Origin: Clostridium_AT stratigraminis
Lineage (GTDB): Bacteria > Bacillota > Clostridia > Clostridiales > Clostridiaceae
DNA: 64,000 nucleotides
NCBI RefSeq assembly: GCF_045310675.1
Contig: NZ_JBJHZZ010000001.1
Span: forward strand, 682,001 to 746,000
Direction: 5' to 3'
Part shown: positions 1 through 7,758 of the stretch, piece by piece
How the letters are laid out: each line of letters opens with the position of its first letter
Numbering within the stretch: position 1 is the stretch's first letter
Notes under the pieces: generated by a model
The model's input: the letters and a program-made list of their open reading frames with translations, nothing else
The model's database searches: none
Told to the model about the DNA's origin: nothing
Program-made: the position numbers and the translations under genes

Positions 1-1303
1 CATAGGTAGGAAACATTAGCATAAGACAGCCTATTAACAGTTTAATCTCTTCACGCTGAAAGAACATATCAGAACGTGGAGAGTAAACCTGTATGCCATT
101 CTTCTCTAAGAAGTTAGCAAGCCCCACAACACGCTCGTGCTTTACTGAGTTAAATAGAAATGCGAGTTGGTTGTAATCAGCCAGCTTTCCTGAGTGTTTT
201 AATTCGGTTATAAACCCTAAAATCTTTTCATACCACTCTTCTACATCTTCCACGCTCGATAACTTAACTACTGCAGGACTTTTTAAGTTAGACTTAACGT
301 GAGGTTTAATTGTTTTATCAAAGCGAAATCCTCTCCAACGAAAGCGGAAACGAGCACCATCAGTAGTTGACATCCAAGTGTTGTAGAAGTCAACTATGTC
401 GCTATTTGAACGGTAATTCACATCAAGAGGTATAACTTTGCAGACACCTTTGGCAAACTTCGAAGGGAACTCAAGGATATTACGGATGGTTGCACCTCTA
501 AAGCGATACAGCCCTTGGTCATCATCGCCAACAACGCAGATGTTCTGATAATGATTACCAAGAAGAAATACTATTTGTTCTTGAATAAAGTTTGTATCCT
601 GATACTCATCAACCATTATGTATCTGATTTTACTTTGCATATCCGATAAAACGGACGGATTGTTTATTAGCAACCAATAGGCTTCAACCTGAATAGCAGA
701 GAAGTCCAAAAGATTGTTTTCAACTAATACCGATTTATATGTTTCTAAAATACTCCCGAGAGCTGAAATTTGTTTGTCTGGGTCTGCTTTTAAATCAGAA
801 GGCTCTATCATCTCCTCAGATAGGTTGTTGACTAAGCCACATATCTCGCCTGCGTTGCGCCAAGCGCCTCCATTTGATAGTACCAAGTCTATACCATCAA
901 TGCTGTTGAACCGTTTAATGTTCTGGAATACAGTATAGCTCTGGTCAAAAGCGTCCAGCGTACGATAATTCTTTTTAAGTCGAGTATACTCAAGGTTTTC
1001 CTTTATAATCCGCAAGCAAAGTGAATGGAATGTTCCTATATACATTTCATTTATGTTTACTTGGATTCCTCTAGCATCAAGCTCATTTGTAATTCTTGTT
1101 ATGAGTTCCTTTGCTGCTTTTTCCGTAAAAGTAGCCATCATAATATGTTCAGGCATAACTCCTCGTTCCTGAATCAAATAAATAGCACGCTGAACTAAGG
1201 TATAGGTTTTACCTGTTCCCGGACCAGCGGTTATAAGCACAGGTCCATCTGAAGTTTCAATGGCTAACCGTTGATTCTCGTTGGCATTACCAAAGTTAAA
1301 CAT
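1..1303 (-). CDS. UvrD/PcrA-like superfamily 1 DNA helicase (C-terminus off window)
   Basis: The minus frame is open from an ATG at 1303 to the window edge, about 434 codons. An SD-like AAGGGGG lies about 9 bp upstream. SF1A helicase motifs appear in order: Walker A GPGTGKT near residue 20, motif Ia FTEKAAKEL, motif II VDEYQDTN, motif III VVGDDDQGLYRFRG and motif IV LDVNYRS. These are ATP-dependent 3'-5' DNA translocases. The first residues (MFNFGNANENQRLAI) replace the usual UvrD N-terminus, so it is probably an accessory-element helicase rather than the housekeeping PcrA. It could work with a nuclease partner encoded to the left; that is inference. Confidence 0.9.
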   Translation of the reverse strand, partial: MFNFGNANENQRLAIETSDGPVLITAGPGTGKTYTLVQRAIYLIQERGVMPEHIMMATFTEKAAKELITRITNELDARGIQVNINEMYIGTFHSLCLRIIKENLEYTRLKKNYRTLDAFDQSYTVFQNIKRFNSIDGIDLVLSNGGAWRNAGEICGLVNNLSEEMIEPSDLKADPDKQISALGSILETYKSVLVENNLLDFSAIQVEAYWLLINNPSVLSDMQSKIRYIMVDEYQDTNFIQEQIVFLLGNHYQNICVVGDDDQGLYRFRGATIRNILEFPSKFAKGVCKVIPLDVNYRSNSDIVDFYNTWMSTTDGARFRFRWRGFRFDKTIKPHVKSNLKSPAVVKLSSVEDVEEWYEKILGFITELKHSGKLADYNQLAFLFNSVKHERVVGLANFLEKNGIQVYSPRSDMFFQREEIKLLIGCLMLMFPTY

Positions 1304-1378
1304 TACTTAATACCCCCTTAGGATTTACCTAATAATAAACTTGCTCTATTGTAGTTTTAATACTTATTGACAGCACAC

Positions 1379-1582
1379 CTATTGCATCATTTCCATAATA
1401 TCACTAATGTCGCACTCCAAAGCTACACATATCTTTTGTAGAGTTTCTGTGCTAACGTGTTGATTCTTACCAAGTTTAGTTATAGATGCCGAGCTTATTT
1501 TTGATAACTTCTGTAAGTCTTTCTTTTTCATATCTCGGTCTATAAGTAACTTCCATAGTTTCTTATAGCTAATCTCAGACAT
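1379..1582 (-). CDS. XRE-family transcriptional regulator (small Cro/CI-type)
   Basis: A 67-residue protein that is almost entirely a helix-turn-helix domain: LIDRDMKKKDLQKLSKISSA followed by SITKLGKNQHVSTETLQKIC and the ending ECDISDIMEMM, typical of the YozG-like XRE group. The ATG at 1582 is preferred over a GTG nine bases upstream (1591), because the AGAGGTGAG ribosome site would overlap the GTG and is correctly spaced for the ATG. It lies between the helicase and the recombinase genes of the element, so it may repress element genes. Its operator is not known. Confidence 0.85.
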   Translation of the reverse strand: MSEISYKKLWKLLIDRDMKKKDLQKLSKISSASITKLGKNQHVSTETLQKICVALECDISDIMEMMQ

Positions 1583-2107
1583 TTTTCTCACCTCTGCTTA
1601 AATAAGGACATTATACCACTTCAATCTACTTATTGCATATAAAATCTTTACAATAACAAGAATATTCTTTCGTATATTTGAGCAGTTAATAACTTTCTGG
1701 CCGCATTTTTTATTGTTTTAGTATGCTTGGTGTAGATATACTCCCTCAGGCACTATAAAAGTTTCTAAAAGGAGACTTAGCATCCAGTTCCCGTGCCCTT
1801 TATAATCAGATAAGGCAAACGTCCTAATAGGGCATACTGTAAACCAACTACGCAAACTCTGTAAAATAAATCCAAAAGTAGTTTGTTTAGACTTATTTTT
1901 GGTTTTTTAAACCAAAGTTTGTTAAAGTCTATTGACTATAGCTGATAGATAGTGCACTGTAGGATGTGTACAAATAATCAGTTGATTTCACGGACACTTA
2001 TTAGACATAGTTTCTCACCGATAAAACTACTAGAAAACACACCTAAACCTGTCCGTTTACAAGTAATAGATTCCGTGGACAATTCTATTCAATGAACTGG
2101 AGGTATT
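1583..2107. other. Intergenic, element regulatory region
   Basis: No ORF of note in 525 bp. Visible structure: a palindrome TTTGGTTT..AAACCAAA near 1900-1918 flanked by two related direct repeats (TTTGTTTAGACTTATT and TTTGTTAAAGTCTATT), and an inverted pair ACGGACA (about 1989) / TGTCCGT (about 2049), with another GTGGACA near 2075. These could be operators or crossover and accessory sites for the small serine recombinase that starts at 2108, but nothing in the sequence proves it. Confidence 0.35.
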
Positions 2108-2776
2108 ATGATGATAGCAGCCTATACAAGAATATCGACCAATAAAGAGACTCAAAAGCACGACCGTCAAGAATTAGCAATTTCAGAGTATGCCAAGAAG
2201 AACGGCTTTGAAATCCAAATGTGGTGCAAGGATACCATCACAGGTAAGACAAGAGCCGAAAGCAGACCTAACTACCAATATCTAAAGTCTCTGCTCTCCG
2301 AAGGCAGTATACTTTTACTTTCAGACCTAGACCGTCTGGGGCGTGATGCAACAGACACCATTATCGAGATAAAAGACCTACAACAGCGTGGAGTACGCAT
2401 AGTTGCACTAGATATACCTTATATGTCCGACTGGGACCGCATGAATGACGACAGTATTTCACGTATGATTATAGATATAGTCGTGACTTTAAAGGCTCAT
2501 ATGTCTCAACAGGAACGTGAAAAGACAGTTTCCAGAATAAATCAAGGACTCGCTGTTTGTCGTCAAAATGGCATAAAACTCGGACGGCCGATAAAACAGG
2601 ATTTACCTGCTGACTTCGTTAAGAAGTATGAAGCTTTCTTAGCTGGTGCTTATGGTAAGCTAAGCATTGTAGGCTTTTCAAAAATGATAGGCCTAAGCCG
2701 TAGCACAGTGTATAAATACATTAACATATATAATAGTAGTAAAAAATATAACGAGAACCGAGGTGCTACCTTATGA
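2108..2776 (+). CDS. Small serine recombinase (resolvase/invertase family)
   Basis: 222 residues. The N-terminal resolvase domain starts AAYTRISTNKETQKHDRQE, with the catalytic serine in YTRIST, and continues through LLSDLDRLGRDATDT and a helix with SRMIIDIVVTLKAHMSQQERE. A C-terminal helix-turn-helix (FSKMIGLSRSTVYKYINIY) would bind DNA. Length and layout fit resolvases and invertases of 180-220 residues. GGAGG lies 4 bp before this ATG and 7 bp before a second ATG at 2111, so 2111 may be the used start. It overlaps the next gene by 4 bp. It probably resolves or inverts part of the element. Confidence 0.9.
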   Translation: MMIAAYTRISTNKETQKHDRQELAISEYAKKNGFEIQMWCKDTITGKTRAESRPNYQYLKSLLSEGSILLLSDLDRLGRDATDTIIEIKDLQQRGVRIVALDIPYMSDWDRMNDDSISRMIIDIVVTLKAHMSQQEREKTVSRINQGLAVCRQNGIKLGRPIKQDLPADFVKKYEAFLAGAYGKLSIVGFSKMIGLSRSTVYKYINIYNSSKKYNENRGATL

Positions 2777-3261
2777 TGTATTGCCTCACCTGCGGTCTAA
2801 AACGACCCAATAATTTTAAGTCTAATGTATGTCCTAAGTGCAAATCCTACCTAAAATATGTGGAAGCTCCTGCTAAAAGTACAGTAATCAAATTTTATAG
2901 GGCAGGCCTAGCTGTAAGTTATGCAACAGCTGAGGTGTACAGCTATGCTAATTGTGCTATACACACTACAAATATCAATATTGGACTAGCTAAACCTTAC
3001 CAAGCTAGTGTATTCAGACAGCTACCAAACGGAGTTGGTTATGTTTTACCTAGCTCATCTAAGTATGAAGACCACATATCCTTAGAGCACCTACTAGCAC
3101 CCATAAGGACTTACGGTATGCTACGCTATGAAGTTCCGTACCTTGACCATACTGAGGCTAAGACTATACTAAAAAAGAAACTGAAAGAACTGGATGCTTG
3201 GGTTGATGAAGCCCTAGAGGACGGCTGGATTAGTATATGTAATTTGGCAGGCCTACTTTAA
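2773..3261 (+). CDS. Zinc-ribbon protein of unknown function
   Basis: 162 residues, start overlapping the recombinase stop (ATGATG), so translationally coupled. The N-terminus MMYCLTCGLKRPN with CPKCKSYLKY forms a CxxC-x14-CxxC zinc ribbon. The remainder (YRAGLAVSYATAEVYSYANC, EHLLAPIRTYGMLRYEVPYL) is not a family I recognise. Coupling to a serine recombinase inside an integrative element suggests a role in element DNA metabolism or regulation, but function is unknown. Confidence 0.75.
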   Translation: MMYCLTCGLKRPNNFKSNVCPKCKSYLKYVEAPAKSTVIKFYRAGLAVSYATAEVYSYANCAIHTTNINIGLAKPYQASVFRQLPNGVGYVLPSSSKYEDHISLEHLLAPIRTYGMLRYEVPYLDHTEAKTILKKKLKELDAWVDEALEDGWISICNLAGLL

Positions 3262-3415
3262 AGTAGCAAATAGTCGGCCTACTGCTAATAAAACCTCAAT
3301 TTGCTTATATTCATAGGTAAAATTAGCATAGGCTTTTATATAACCTGTGTGCTATAATGTTGCTGTACCTATAGTGATGATGATACGACTTAATAGTTTG
3401 TGAGGTGTCTAGGAT

Positions 3416-5035
3416 ATGAAAGAACGATACTGTATGTACTTGCGAAAGTCCAGAAAGGACGATGACCCAAGTCGAAAAGGTGAAAGCATTGATGAAACAC
3501 TTGCTAGACATTATAAAAGTTTAGAAGAAACTGCACAGAGGTTACATCTGAATGTAGAAATGGTATATAAAGAGGTTGTTTCGGGTGACAGCATTGATGC
3601 TCGACCTGTAATGCAACAACTATTACAGGAAGTCCAAAACAAGCAGTGGACTGGAGTTTTAGTAGTCGAAATTGAAAGATTGGCTAGGGGTGAAACCATT
3701 GACCAAGGTATAATTGCCAGAGCATTTAAGTATAGCAAGACGCTAATCGTAACTCCTAAAAAGACTTTTGACCCCACCAATCCCTTCGATGCTAAATTCT
3801 TTGAGATTAACTTATTATTCAGTCGCTTTGAGTACGAAGCTATTACAGGTCGTATGCAAGAGGGTCGTTTAAGAGCCGTTAAAGATGGCTGGTATGTTGC
3901 AAATAGGCCTCCTTATGGTTATGAGCGAATAAAACACGCTGGCGACAAAGGGTTTACTTTAAAACCTATACCGAAACAGGCTGAAGTCGTTAAGATGATA
4001 TATGAACTATATACAACAGGTGAGTTACAAGCAGACGGCACATCAAAGCGACTTGGTGTTAGTCTTATTGTGCATAGACTTAATCAACTTAAAACCCCCA
4101 CGATTAAGTCTGATAGGTGGGTGCCTGCAACCGTCAGGGATATATTAATTAACCCTGTCTACATAGGTAAAGTACGCTGGAATTGGAGACCTGCCGATAA
4201 AGCCTTTAATGAAGTTGGAAACTTAACAGTTAAAAGGCCTAGAGCCACGAATGATACTTGGACAATAGCAGATGGGCGACACGAAGCTATCATAGACCCA
4301 GAAGTGTTTGAGCTAGCACAACAGTTTATGAAACAAAACCCAGCAAGACCTGTCGGTGAGAGAAACACGGTAAAGAACCCTTTGTCAGGACTGGTTATTT
4401 GTAGTATGTGCAAAAGACGAATGACACGACGGCCTTATGGTAAAACAGGTTATCCTGACACACTTATGTGCCAAACACCTAAGTGCCCATGTGTTTCTTC
4501 ACATCTTAACATTGTGGAAACGAAGTTACTTGAGGCTTTGGAAGACTGGCTTGCAGAATACAAGCTACAATGGAACATTGGTAATAAGCCTAAAAAGACT
4601 AAGAACTCTATGCTTGATAAGTTTAACAAATCCCTAAAAGACCTTAACACAGAGATGGATAAACTGGCTAAGCAACAATCAAGTCTTGATGACCTCTTAG
4701 AGCAAGGTGTGTACACAGTTGATAAATATAAACAAAGGACACAAGAGCTGGAAAAGCGAATAAAACAGGTACAAGACGACCGTAAAGTCATAGAGGAACT
4801 AATAAAAACCGAAGAAACACGTGAAGTGAATCGCACCTTGATAATACCTACCGTGGAACGAGTGATTGAAACATATCATGCACTTCCAACAGCACAGGCC
4901 AGGAACGACCTGTTGAAAGAAGTATTAGAGAAAGTTGAGTACACTAAAACTAAAGGCGGCAGATGGCATAACTCACCTGACGACTTTAAGCTTAGGTTGT
5001 TTCCTAAGCTACCACGCTCAAGCTACGATAAATAA
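3416..5035 (+). CDS. Large serine recombinase (site-specific integrase of the element)
   Basis: 539 residues. N-terminal catalytic domain begins MKERYCMYLRKSRKDD, with serine 12 in RKSRKD as the expected nucleophile, and continues with VVEIERLARGETIDQG. A Recombinase domain follows (PPYGYERIKHAG, RWVPATVRDILINPVYIGKV), then a zinc beta-ribbon with CSMCKRRMTRRPYGKTGY and CQTPKCPC, and a long coiled coil (residues about 400-475, rich in K, E and L). This is the architecture of phiC31/SpoIVCA-type integrases. It ends about 50 bp from the cotJC junction, so it almost certainly catalysed insertion there and, with a directionality factor, excision. Confidence 0.95.
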   Translation: MKERYCMYLRKSRKDDDPSRKGESIDETLARHYKSLEETAQRLHLNVEMVYKEVVSGDSIDARPVMQQLLQEVQNKQWTGVLVVEIERLARGETIDQGIIARAFKYSKTLIVTPKKTFDPTNPFDAKFFEINLLFSRFEYEAITGRMQEGRLRAVKDGWYVANRPPYGYERIKHAGDKGFTLKPIPKQAEVVKMIYELYTTGELQADGTSKRLGVSLIVHRLNQLKTPTIKSDRWVPATVRDILINPVYIGKVRWNWRPADKAFNEVGNLTVKRPRATNDTWTIADGRHEAIIDPEVFELAQQFMKQNPARPVGERNTVKNPLSGLVICSMCKRRMTRRPYGKTGYPDTLMCQTPKCPCVSSHLNIVETKLLEALEDWLAEYKLQWNIGNKPKKTKNSMLDKFNKSLKDLNTEMDKLAKQQSSLDDLLEQGVYTVDKYKQRTQELEKRIKQVQDDRKVIEELIKTEETREVNRTLIIPTVERVIETYHALPTAQARNDLLKEVLEKVEYTKTKGGRWHNSPDDFKLRLFPKLPRSSYDK

Positions 5036-5057
5036 AGGGCTTGAGCGACTTTTTAAA
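5015..5057 (+). terminator. Terminator of the large recombinase gene
   Basis: Inverted repeat CGCTCAAGC (5015-5023) / GCTTGAGCG (5039-5047), followed by ACTTTTT. The first arm lies inside the last codons of the recombinase gene, the stop codon being in the loop. Confidence 0.75.
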
Positions 5058-5074
5058 GTTACACTGATAACCTA

Positions 5075-5095
5075 GTTGGTCTAATTCTTCAGTAC
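5075..5095. other. Attachment junction (attL/attR) of the element in cotJC
   Basis: The cotJC reading frame is family-like up to GTEEL, encoded around 5082-5099 on the minus strand, and unrelated beyond it. The crossover therefore lies within the few bases near GGTACTGAAGAATTA (minus strand). The exact core cannot be set without the other end of the element, which is to the left of the window. Confidence 0.7.
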
Positions 5096-5294
5096 CAATA
5101 TCATTACAGGTAGCAATAGCCTGAGGGGTAATCATTGAATACCTCTGACTTAAGTATCTAAGTGATGCACCTAATTCCCCATCGGGTCCGCCGTATTGGG
5201 TAATTATTATCTTTGCCATTTCTGGATTTGGATTCTTAATCTTTACTGGAAATTCAAGCAATTTTTCGTATGTCCACATATATTATTCCCTCCC

Positions 5295-5561
5295 TTATAG
5301 CCTAAAGTTAGCTTCATATTCCCATGGCCAGGGTTCTTTTATCCATTGCCAAGGATATGGGCTGTATGAATCATGCTCACCAATCATTCCAAAGCTTCTT
5401 TCATACTCCTGCTTAAGCATTAAACTTTCTTTTACATAGCCATTGTACTTTATAAGAGCTTCACGGTCAGATGGATGTGTGTTTAGATATAAAGCGAGGT
5501 CTTCTAGCATGAAATTTACAGCGGTTATTTGTTTTAAAAGCTGAAATCTATCCATTTTCAT
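5295..5561 (-). CDS. cotJB: Spore coat protein CotJB
   Basis: 88 residues starting MKMDRFQLLKQITAVNFMLE and ending YPWQWIKEPWPWEYEANFRL, the hallmark W-rich C-terminus of CotJB. An upstream in-frame ATG at 5618 is rejected because AGGAGG lies 7 bp before the ATG at 5561. It lies between cotJA and the broken cotJC, 15 bp upstream of cotJC. CotJB is a small inner-coat polypeptide made in the mother cell and assembled with CotJA and CotJC. Confidence 0.95.
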   Translation of the reverse strand: MKMDRFQLLKQITAVNFMLEDLALYLNTHPSDREALIKYNGYVKESLMLKQEYERSFGMIGEHDSYSPYPWQWIKEPWPWEYEANFRL

Positions 5562-5574
5562 ATAGTTACCTCCT

Positions 5575-5826
5575 TTATATATTACCAAACGGTCTAGTAT
5601 TCTTATCTTTTCCTTCATAAGGACTATAAAGCTCTGGAAAAACAGTTCCTTTGGTAAGAGCCTCTAGGGGGGATAAGATTGTGCATAATTTCTGGTAAGG
5701 AACATAAGCAGCAGCTAGTCGTACATTTCTAATAACTGTTTCCTGTGGAATACAGTTATTTTTAGGGTTAAAGTTCATCTCCTGCATTTGGTACATATTA
5801 AAATCCGGCTTTTCATCATGAGCCAT
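5575..5826 (-). CDS. cotJA: Spore coat protein CotJA
   Basis: 83 residues starting MAHDEKPDFNMYQMQEMNFN, containing AYVPYQKLCTILSPLEAL and GTVFPELYSPY, which is the conserved CotJA core. AAGGAGG lies 8 bp before the ATG at 5826; a longer frame from 5892 has no ribosome site. It is the first gene of cotJABC, 13 bp ahead of cotJB. A CATATACT about 40 bp upstream on the minus strand resembles a sigma-E -10 element, without a convincing -35, so mother-cell control is expected from the family rather than proven here. Confidence 0.93.
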   Translation of the reverse strand: MAHDEKPDFNMYQMQEMNFNPKNNCIPQETVIRNVRLAAAYVPYQKLCTILSPLEALTKGTVFPELYSPYEGKDKNTRPFGNI

Positions 5827-5971
5827 GTTTATTTTCCTCCTTAAAAGTTGCTCACATAATATCAGTATATGTTTATAAATAAGCTTTGCCACAAGTGGGA
5901 TATAAATTTAGTATAATTACATGTATAGCTTCAATGATTATTTATAATTTTATGGGAAAATTGATGAGGCT

Positions 5972-6376
5972 CTATAACAGACTAAATGGTAACTGGACTT
6001 CTTTTAATCTTTCCTTAGCAATTATAAATCTTAATAGAGTACCTACTAAAGAAAATGTAAAGCTTGCTATTATAATTATATTTGGTGTTACAGATACTTT
6101 TGAAGAACCGGTTAGTATTTCCTTCTCCACTTGATTTTTCCTAATTATAGCAGCTATTAAAAATATTAAGTATGAACAAATAGATAATAAGTTTGAATCA
6201 ATTACAATCTCGGCTGCTTTAATGGTAGTACTTTGTGATTGGGCTAATAAACCCATCTGTTTTTCTTCTAAAGCCTGTTTACCTGTTATACCAGATTCAA
6301 TACCTAGTAAGCTTGATGCTATAAAAATTAATTGGGCTATATTTTCAGAGTTTATCAATTCAAATTCAGTAGGCAT
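5972..6376 (-). CDS. Small membrane protein of unknown function
   Basis: 134 residues with AAAGGGGGTGAAA ahead of the ATG. Hydrophobic segments: IAQLIFIASSLLGIESG (about 11-27), LLSICSYLIFLIAAIIR (about 63-79) and PNIIIIASFTFSLVGTLLRF (about 98-117). No family recognised. The AEIVIDSNLLSICSYLIFLIA stretch is loosely reminiscent of the protein at 47909-48325, which also has a small N-terminal part and two or three helices, but I would not claim homology. Confidence 0.7.
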   Translation of the reverse strand: MPTEFELINSENIAQLIFIASSLLGIESGITGKQALEEKQMGLLAQSQSTTIKAAEIVIDSNLLSICSYLIFLIAAIIRKNQVEKEILTGSSKVSVTPNIIIIASFTFSLVGTLLRFIIAKERLKEVQLPFSLL

Positions 6377-6547
6377 ATTTTCACCCCCTTTATATATAAT
6401 ATTAAAAGTACATAGAGATGTTAATTCACTATTATTACAGCGTTAATGTTTTATTATAAATCTTTTCAATTCATATAAATACCTATCTACAATTTTAAAA
6501 AATATTAGTGATTAATTAAATGCTAATGCTTAAGTTTGAAATTGTTA
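6377..6547. other. AT-rich spacer between divergent genes
   Basis: About 170 bp of AT-rich DNA holding the upstream region of the minus-strand membrane protein gene and leading into the riboswitch promoter. No ORF and no clear structure seen. Confidence 0.5.
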
Positions 6548-6576
6548 TTGAAATAATTTATATTATGTGGTAGTAT
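6548..6576 (+). promoter_or_regulatory. Sigma-A-type promoter of the riboswitch operon
   Basis: TTGAAA (6548-6553), a 17-bp spacer and TAGTAT (6571-6576). The expected start of transcription near 6583 lies about 20 bp upstream of the first riboswitch stem. Confidence 0.65.
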
Positions 6577-6605
6577 CTAAGAGTTATAATTTACAACAAA
6601 TTTAG

Positions 6606-6684
6606 ATATAAGGGGAACTATGATTTACATATTTCACTTGGGCATCTTATATGTATTGAGTTTATGATGCAACCCACCCTATAT
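6606..6684 (+). ncRNA. Probable c-di-GMP-II riboswitch aptamer
   Basis: The stretch contains the class II c-di-GMP core in order: GGGGAACTATGA (6612-), TTGGGCATCTTA, then GATGCAACCCACC (6666-6678). In the known class II aptamer the matching pieces are GGAAACAAUGA, UUGGGCACUUGA and AGUGCAACCGACC. The stem pairing GCACU/AGUGC of that RNA is replaced here by GCATC (6642-6646) / GATGC (6666-6670), a compensatory change. The closing stem pairs ATATAAGGG (6606-6614) with CCCTATAT (6677-6684). That 3' arm is also the 5' arm of the terminator, so ligand binding should prevent termination (an ON switch). It precedes a diguanylate cyclase operon. Confidence 0.78.
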
Positions 6685-6715
6685 TCATATTTTTTATGAA
6701 TATAGGGTTTTATTT
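6676..6715 (+). terminator. Riboswitch expression-platform terminator
   Basis: Perfect 13-bp stem ACCCTATATTCAT (6676-6688) / ATGAATATAGGGT (6696-6708) with a 7-nt T-rich loop, then TTTATTTAT. It shares eight bases with the aptamer closing stem, making the two structures mutually exclusive. No gene lies upstream on the plus strand, so it can only be a leader attenuator. Confidence 0.85.
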
Positions 6716-6758
6716 ATATTAAATTATTTCATTACGAAGCTTAGGAGGCATATAAAAA

Positions 6759-7133
6759 ATGAATATTTTAATTGTTGATGATTCCACCTTTTCTCAAAAA
6801 ATATTAGGTAATTTAATTGCAAAATATTTGGAAGAGGCTAAAATTTATTTTGCTATAAATGGACAAGAAGGATTTGAGAAATACAAAAATATTAAACCTG
6901 AATATACTTTTGTAGATTTGTTAATGCCTGAACTAAATGGCCAAGAATTAATTAAGTTATTAAATGAATATGATTCTAATGCAAAAATCATAGTTGTTTC
7001 TGCAGATGTTCAAAAAAGCATAAAGGAAGAAATGAACGCATATGGAATAATTAAATTTATAAACAAGCCTATCACTGAAGATATAGCAAAATCTATATGT
7101 GAGATAATAAGGAATGATAAAAATGAAGAGTAA
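6759..7133 (+). CDS. CheY-like response regulator (receiver domain only)
   Basis: 124 residues, one receiver domain. Acidic pocket in NILIVDDSTFSQKI, phosphoacceptor aspartate about residue 53 in TFVDLLMPELNG, conserved serine in IIVVSAD and lysine in FINKPI. TTAGGAGG precedes the ATG. With no output domain it must act through protein contacts, as CheY does. It is first in a three-gene operon with a CheC-like protein, which would dephosphorylate it, and a diguanylate cyclase, and lies behind the riboswitch. Confidence 0.93.
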   Translation: MNILIVDDSTFSQKILGNLIAKYLEEAKIYFAINGQEGFEKYKNIKPEYTFVDLLMPELNGQELIKLLNEYDSNAKIIVVSADVQKSIKEEMNAYGIIKFINKPITEDIAKSICEIIRNDKNEE

Positions 7134-7758
7134 GATAGAAAGAGAAGATATATTAAGGGAGCTCTTTAATATAAGTGTTGGTAAATCAGCAAGTATACTT
7201 TCTGAAATTATTAGCAAAAAAATATTTTTAAATGTGCCAATTTTAAAAATTATAGATATAAATGAAGAAGCAGTGACAATAAACAATTATCTTCCGGAAG
7301 TAATGAAGGGAACTATTATGGTATCCTCCATTGCATTTAAAGATGAACTAAGAGGAAAGGCAAGGCTAATATTTCCTGCAGATAAAATAAGAACATTTAT
7401 TAATTTGTGTTTAGAAGAAGTTAATGAATATGAAATAAATGATATGAATTTTACAGACACAGATTATGACATCATTAAAGAAATAGGAAATATAATATTA
7501 AATTCAGTAATGGGTGAATTAGGAAATTATCTAAAAATGAAACTAAGCTATACATTGCCTGAAGTAAAAGTTTTCGAAAAAGTTGATTTTGAAAAAAATA
7601 TAAAAAATGATGAATATACACATATGCTAATGTTATATATTACCTTTAAAATAGACTATAAAGAAGTGTCAGGAGCTATAATAATTAATCTAACTTTAAG
7701 TTCATTAAGTGAATTATTGAATAGAGTGGAATTGGTAGAAGATGGCTTCAATGATTAG
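7123..7758 (+). CDS. CheC/CheX-family phosphatase-like protein
   Basis: About 211 residues. Two copies of the CheC-type active-site helix are visible: EDILRELFNISVGKSASIL near the N-terminus and DYDIIKEIGNIILNSVMGEL in the middle, each with the E-x2-N pair used to hydrolyse receiver aspartyl-phosphate. AAGGA at 7109-7113 directly abuts an ATG at 7114 but is spaced 9 bp from the ATG at 7123, so 7123 is preferred. It overlaps the receiver gene by 11 bp and the GGDEF gene by 17 bp, so the three are co-translated. Likely role: resetting the upstream response regulator. Confidence 0.85.
   Translation: MKSKIEREDILRELFNISVGKSASILSEIISKKIFLNVPILKIIDINEEAVTINNYLPEVMKGTIMVSSIAFKDELRGKARLIFPADKIRTFINLCLEEVNEYEINDMNFTDTDYDIIKEIGNIILNSVMGELGNYLKMKLSYTLPEVKVFEKVDFEKNIKNDEYTHMLMLYITFKIDYKEVSGAIIINLTLSSLSELLNRVELVEDGFND

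Larger units (their letters stand above)
1..5085. mobile_element. Right part of an integrative element inserted in cotJC
   Basis: A block holding a UvrD-like helicase, XRE regulator, small serine recombinase, zinc-ribbon protein and large serine recombinase ends about 50 bp after the large recombinase, inside the reading frame of cotJC. Base composition is clearly richer in G and C than the rest of the window. Large serine recombinases usually lie next to one attachment end of the element they move, which fits. The left end is outside the window. No phage structural genes are seen in this part, so whether it is a prophage, skin-type element or integrative conjugative element is open. Confidence 0.8.
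5004..5279 (-). pseudogene. cotJC: cotJC, spore coat Mn-catalase-like protein, 5' fragment cut by the element
   Basis: The first 66 codons match CotJC very clearly (MWTYEKLLEFPVKIKNPNP, ITQYGGPDGELGASLRYLSQ, NDIGTEEL). Intact CotJC proteins are about 190 residues and continue GTEEL-xHLE, supplying metal ligands. Here the frame after GTEEL (about position 5082) reads into the element and stops after 25 unrelated residues at 5004, so the protein cannot bind metal normally. It is third gene of cotJABC. If the element is excised precisely in the mother cell, a full gene would be restored, as known for sigK/skin. That restoration is inference; the interruption is seen. Confidence 0.9.

Noticed and set aside
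714..938. Plus-strand ORF inside the helicase gene
   Set aside because: Antisense shadow of a well-supported SF1 helicase reading frame.
1..5085. The sigK skin element itself
   Set aside because: The interrupted gene is cotJC, not sigK, although the recombinase type is similar.
6222..6446. Plus-strand ORF opposite the small membrane protein gene
   Set aside because: No ribosome site; antisense to a frame with a good one.
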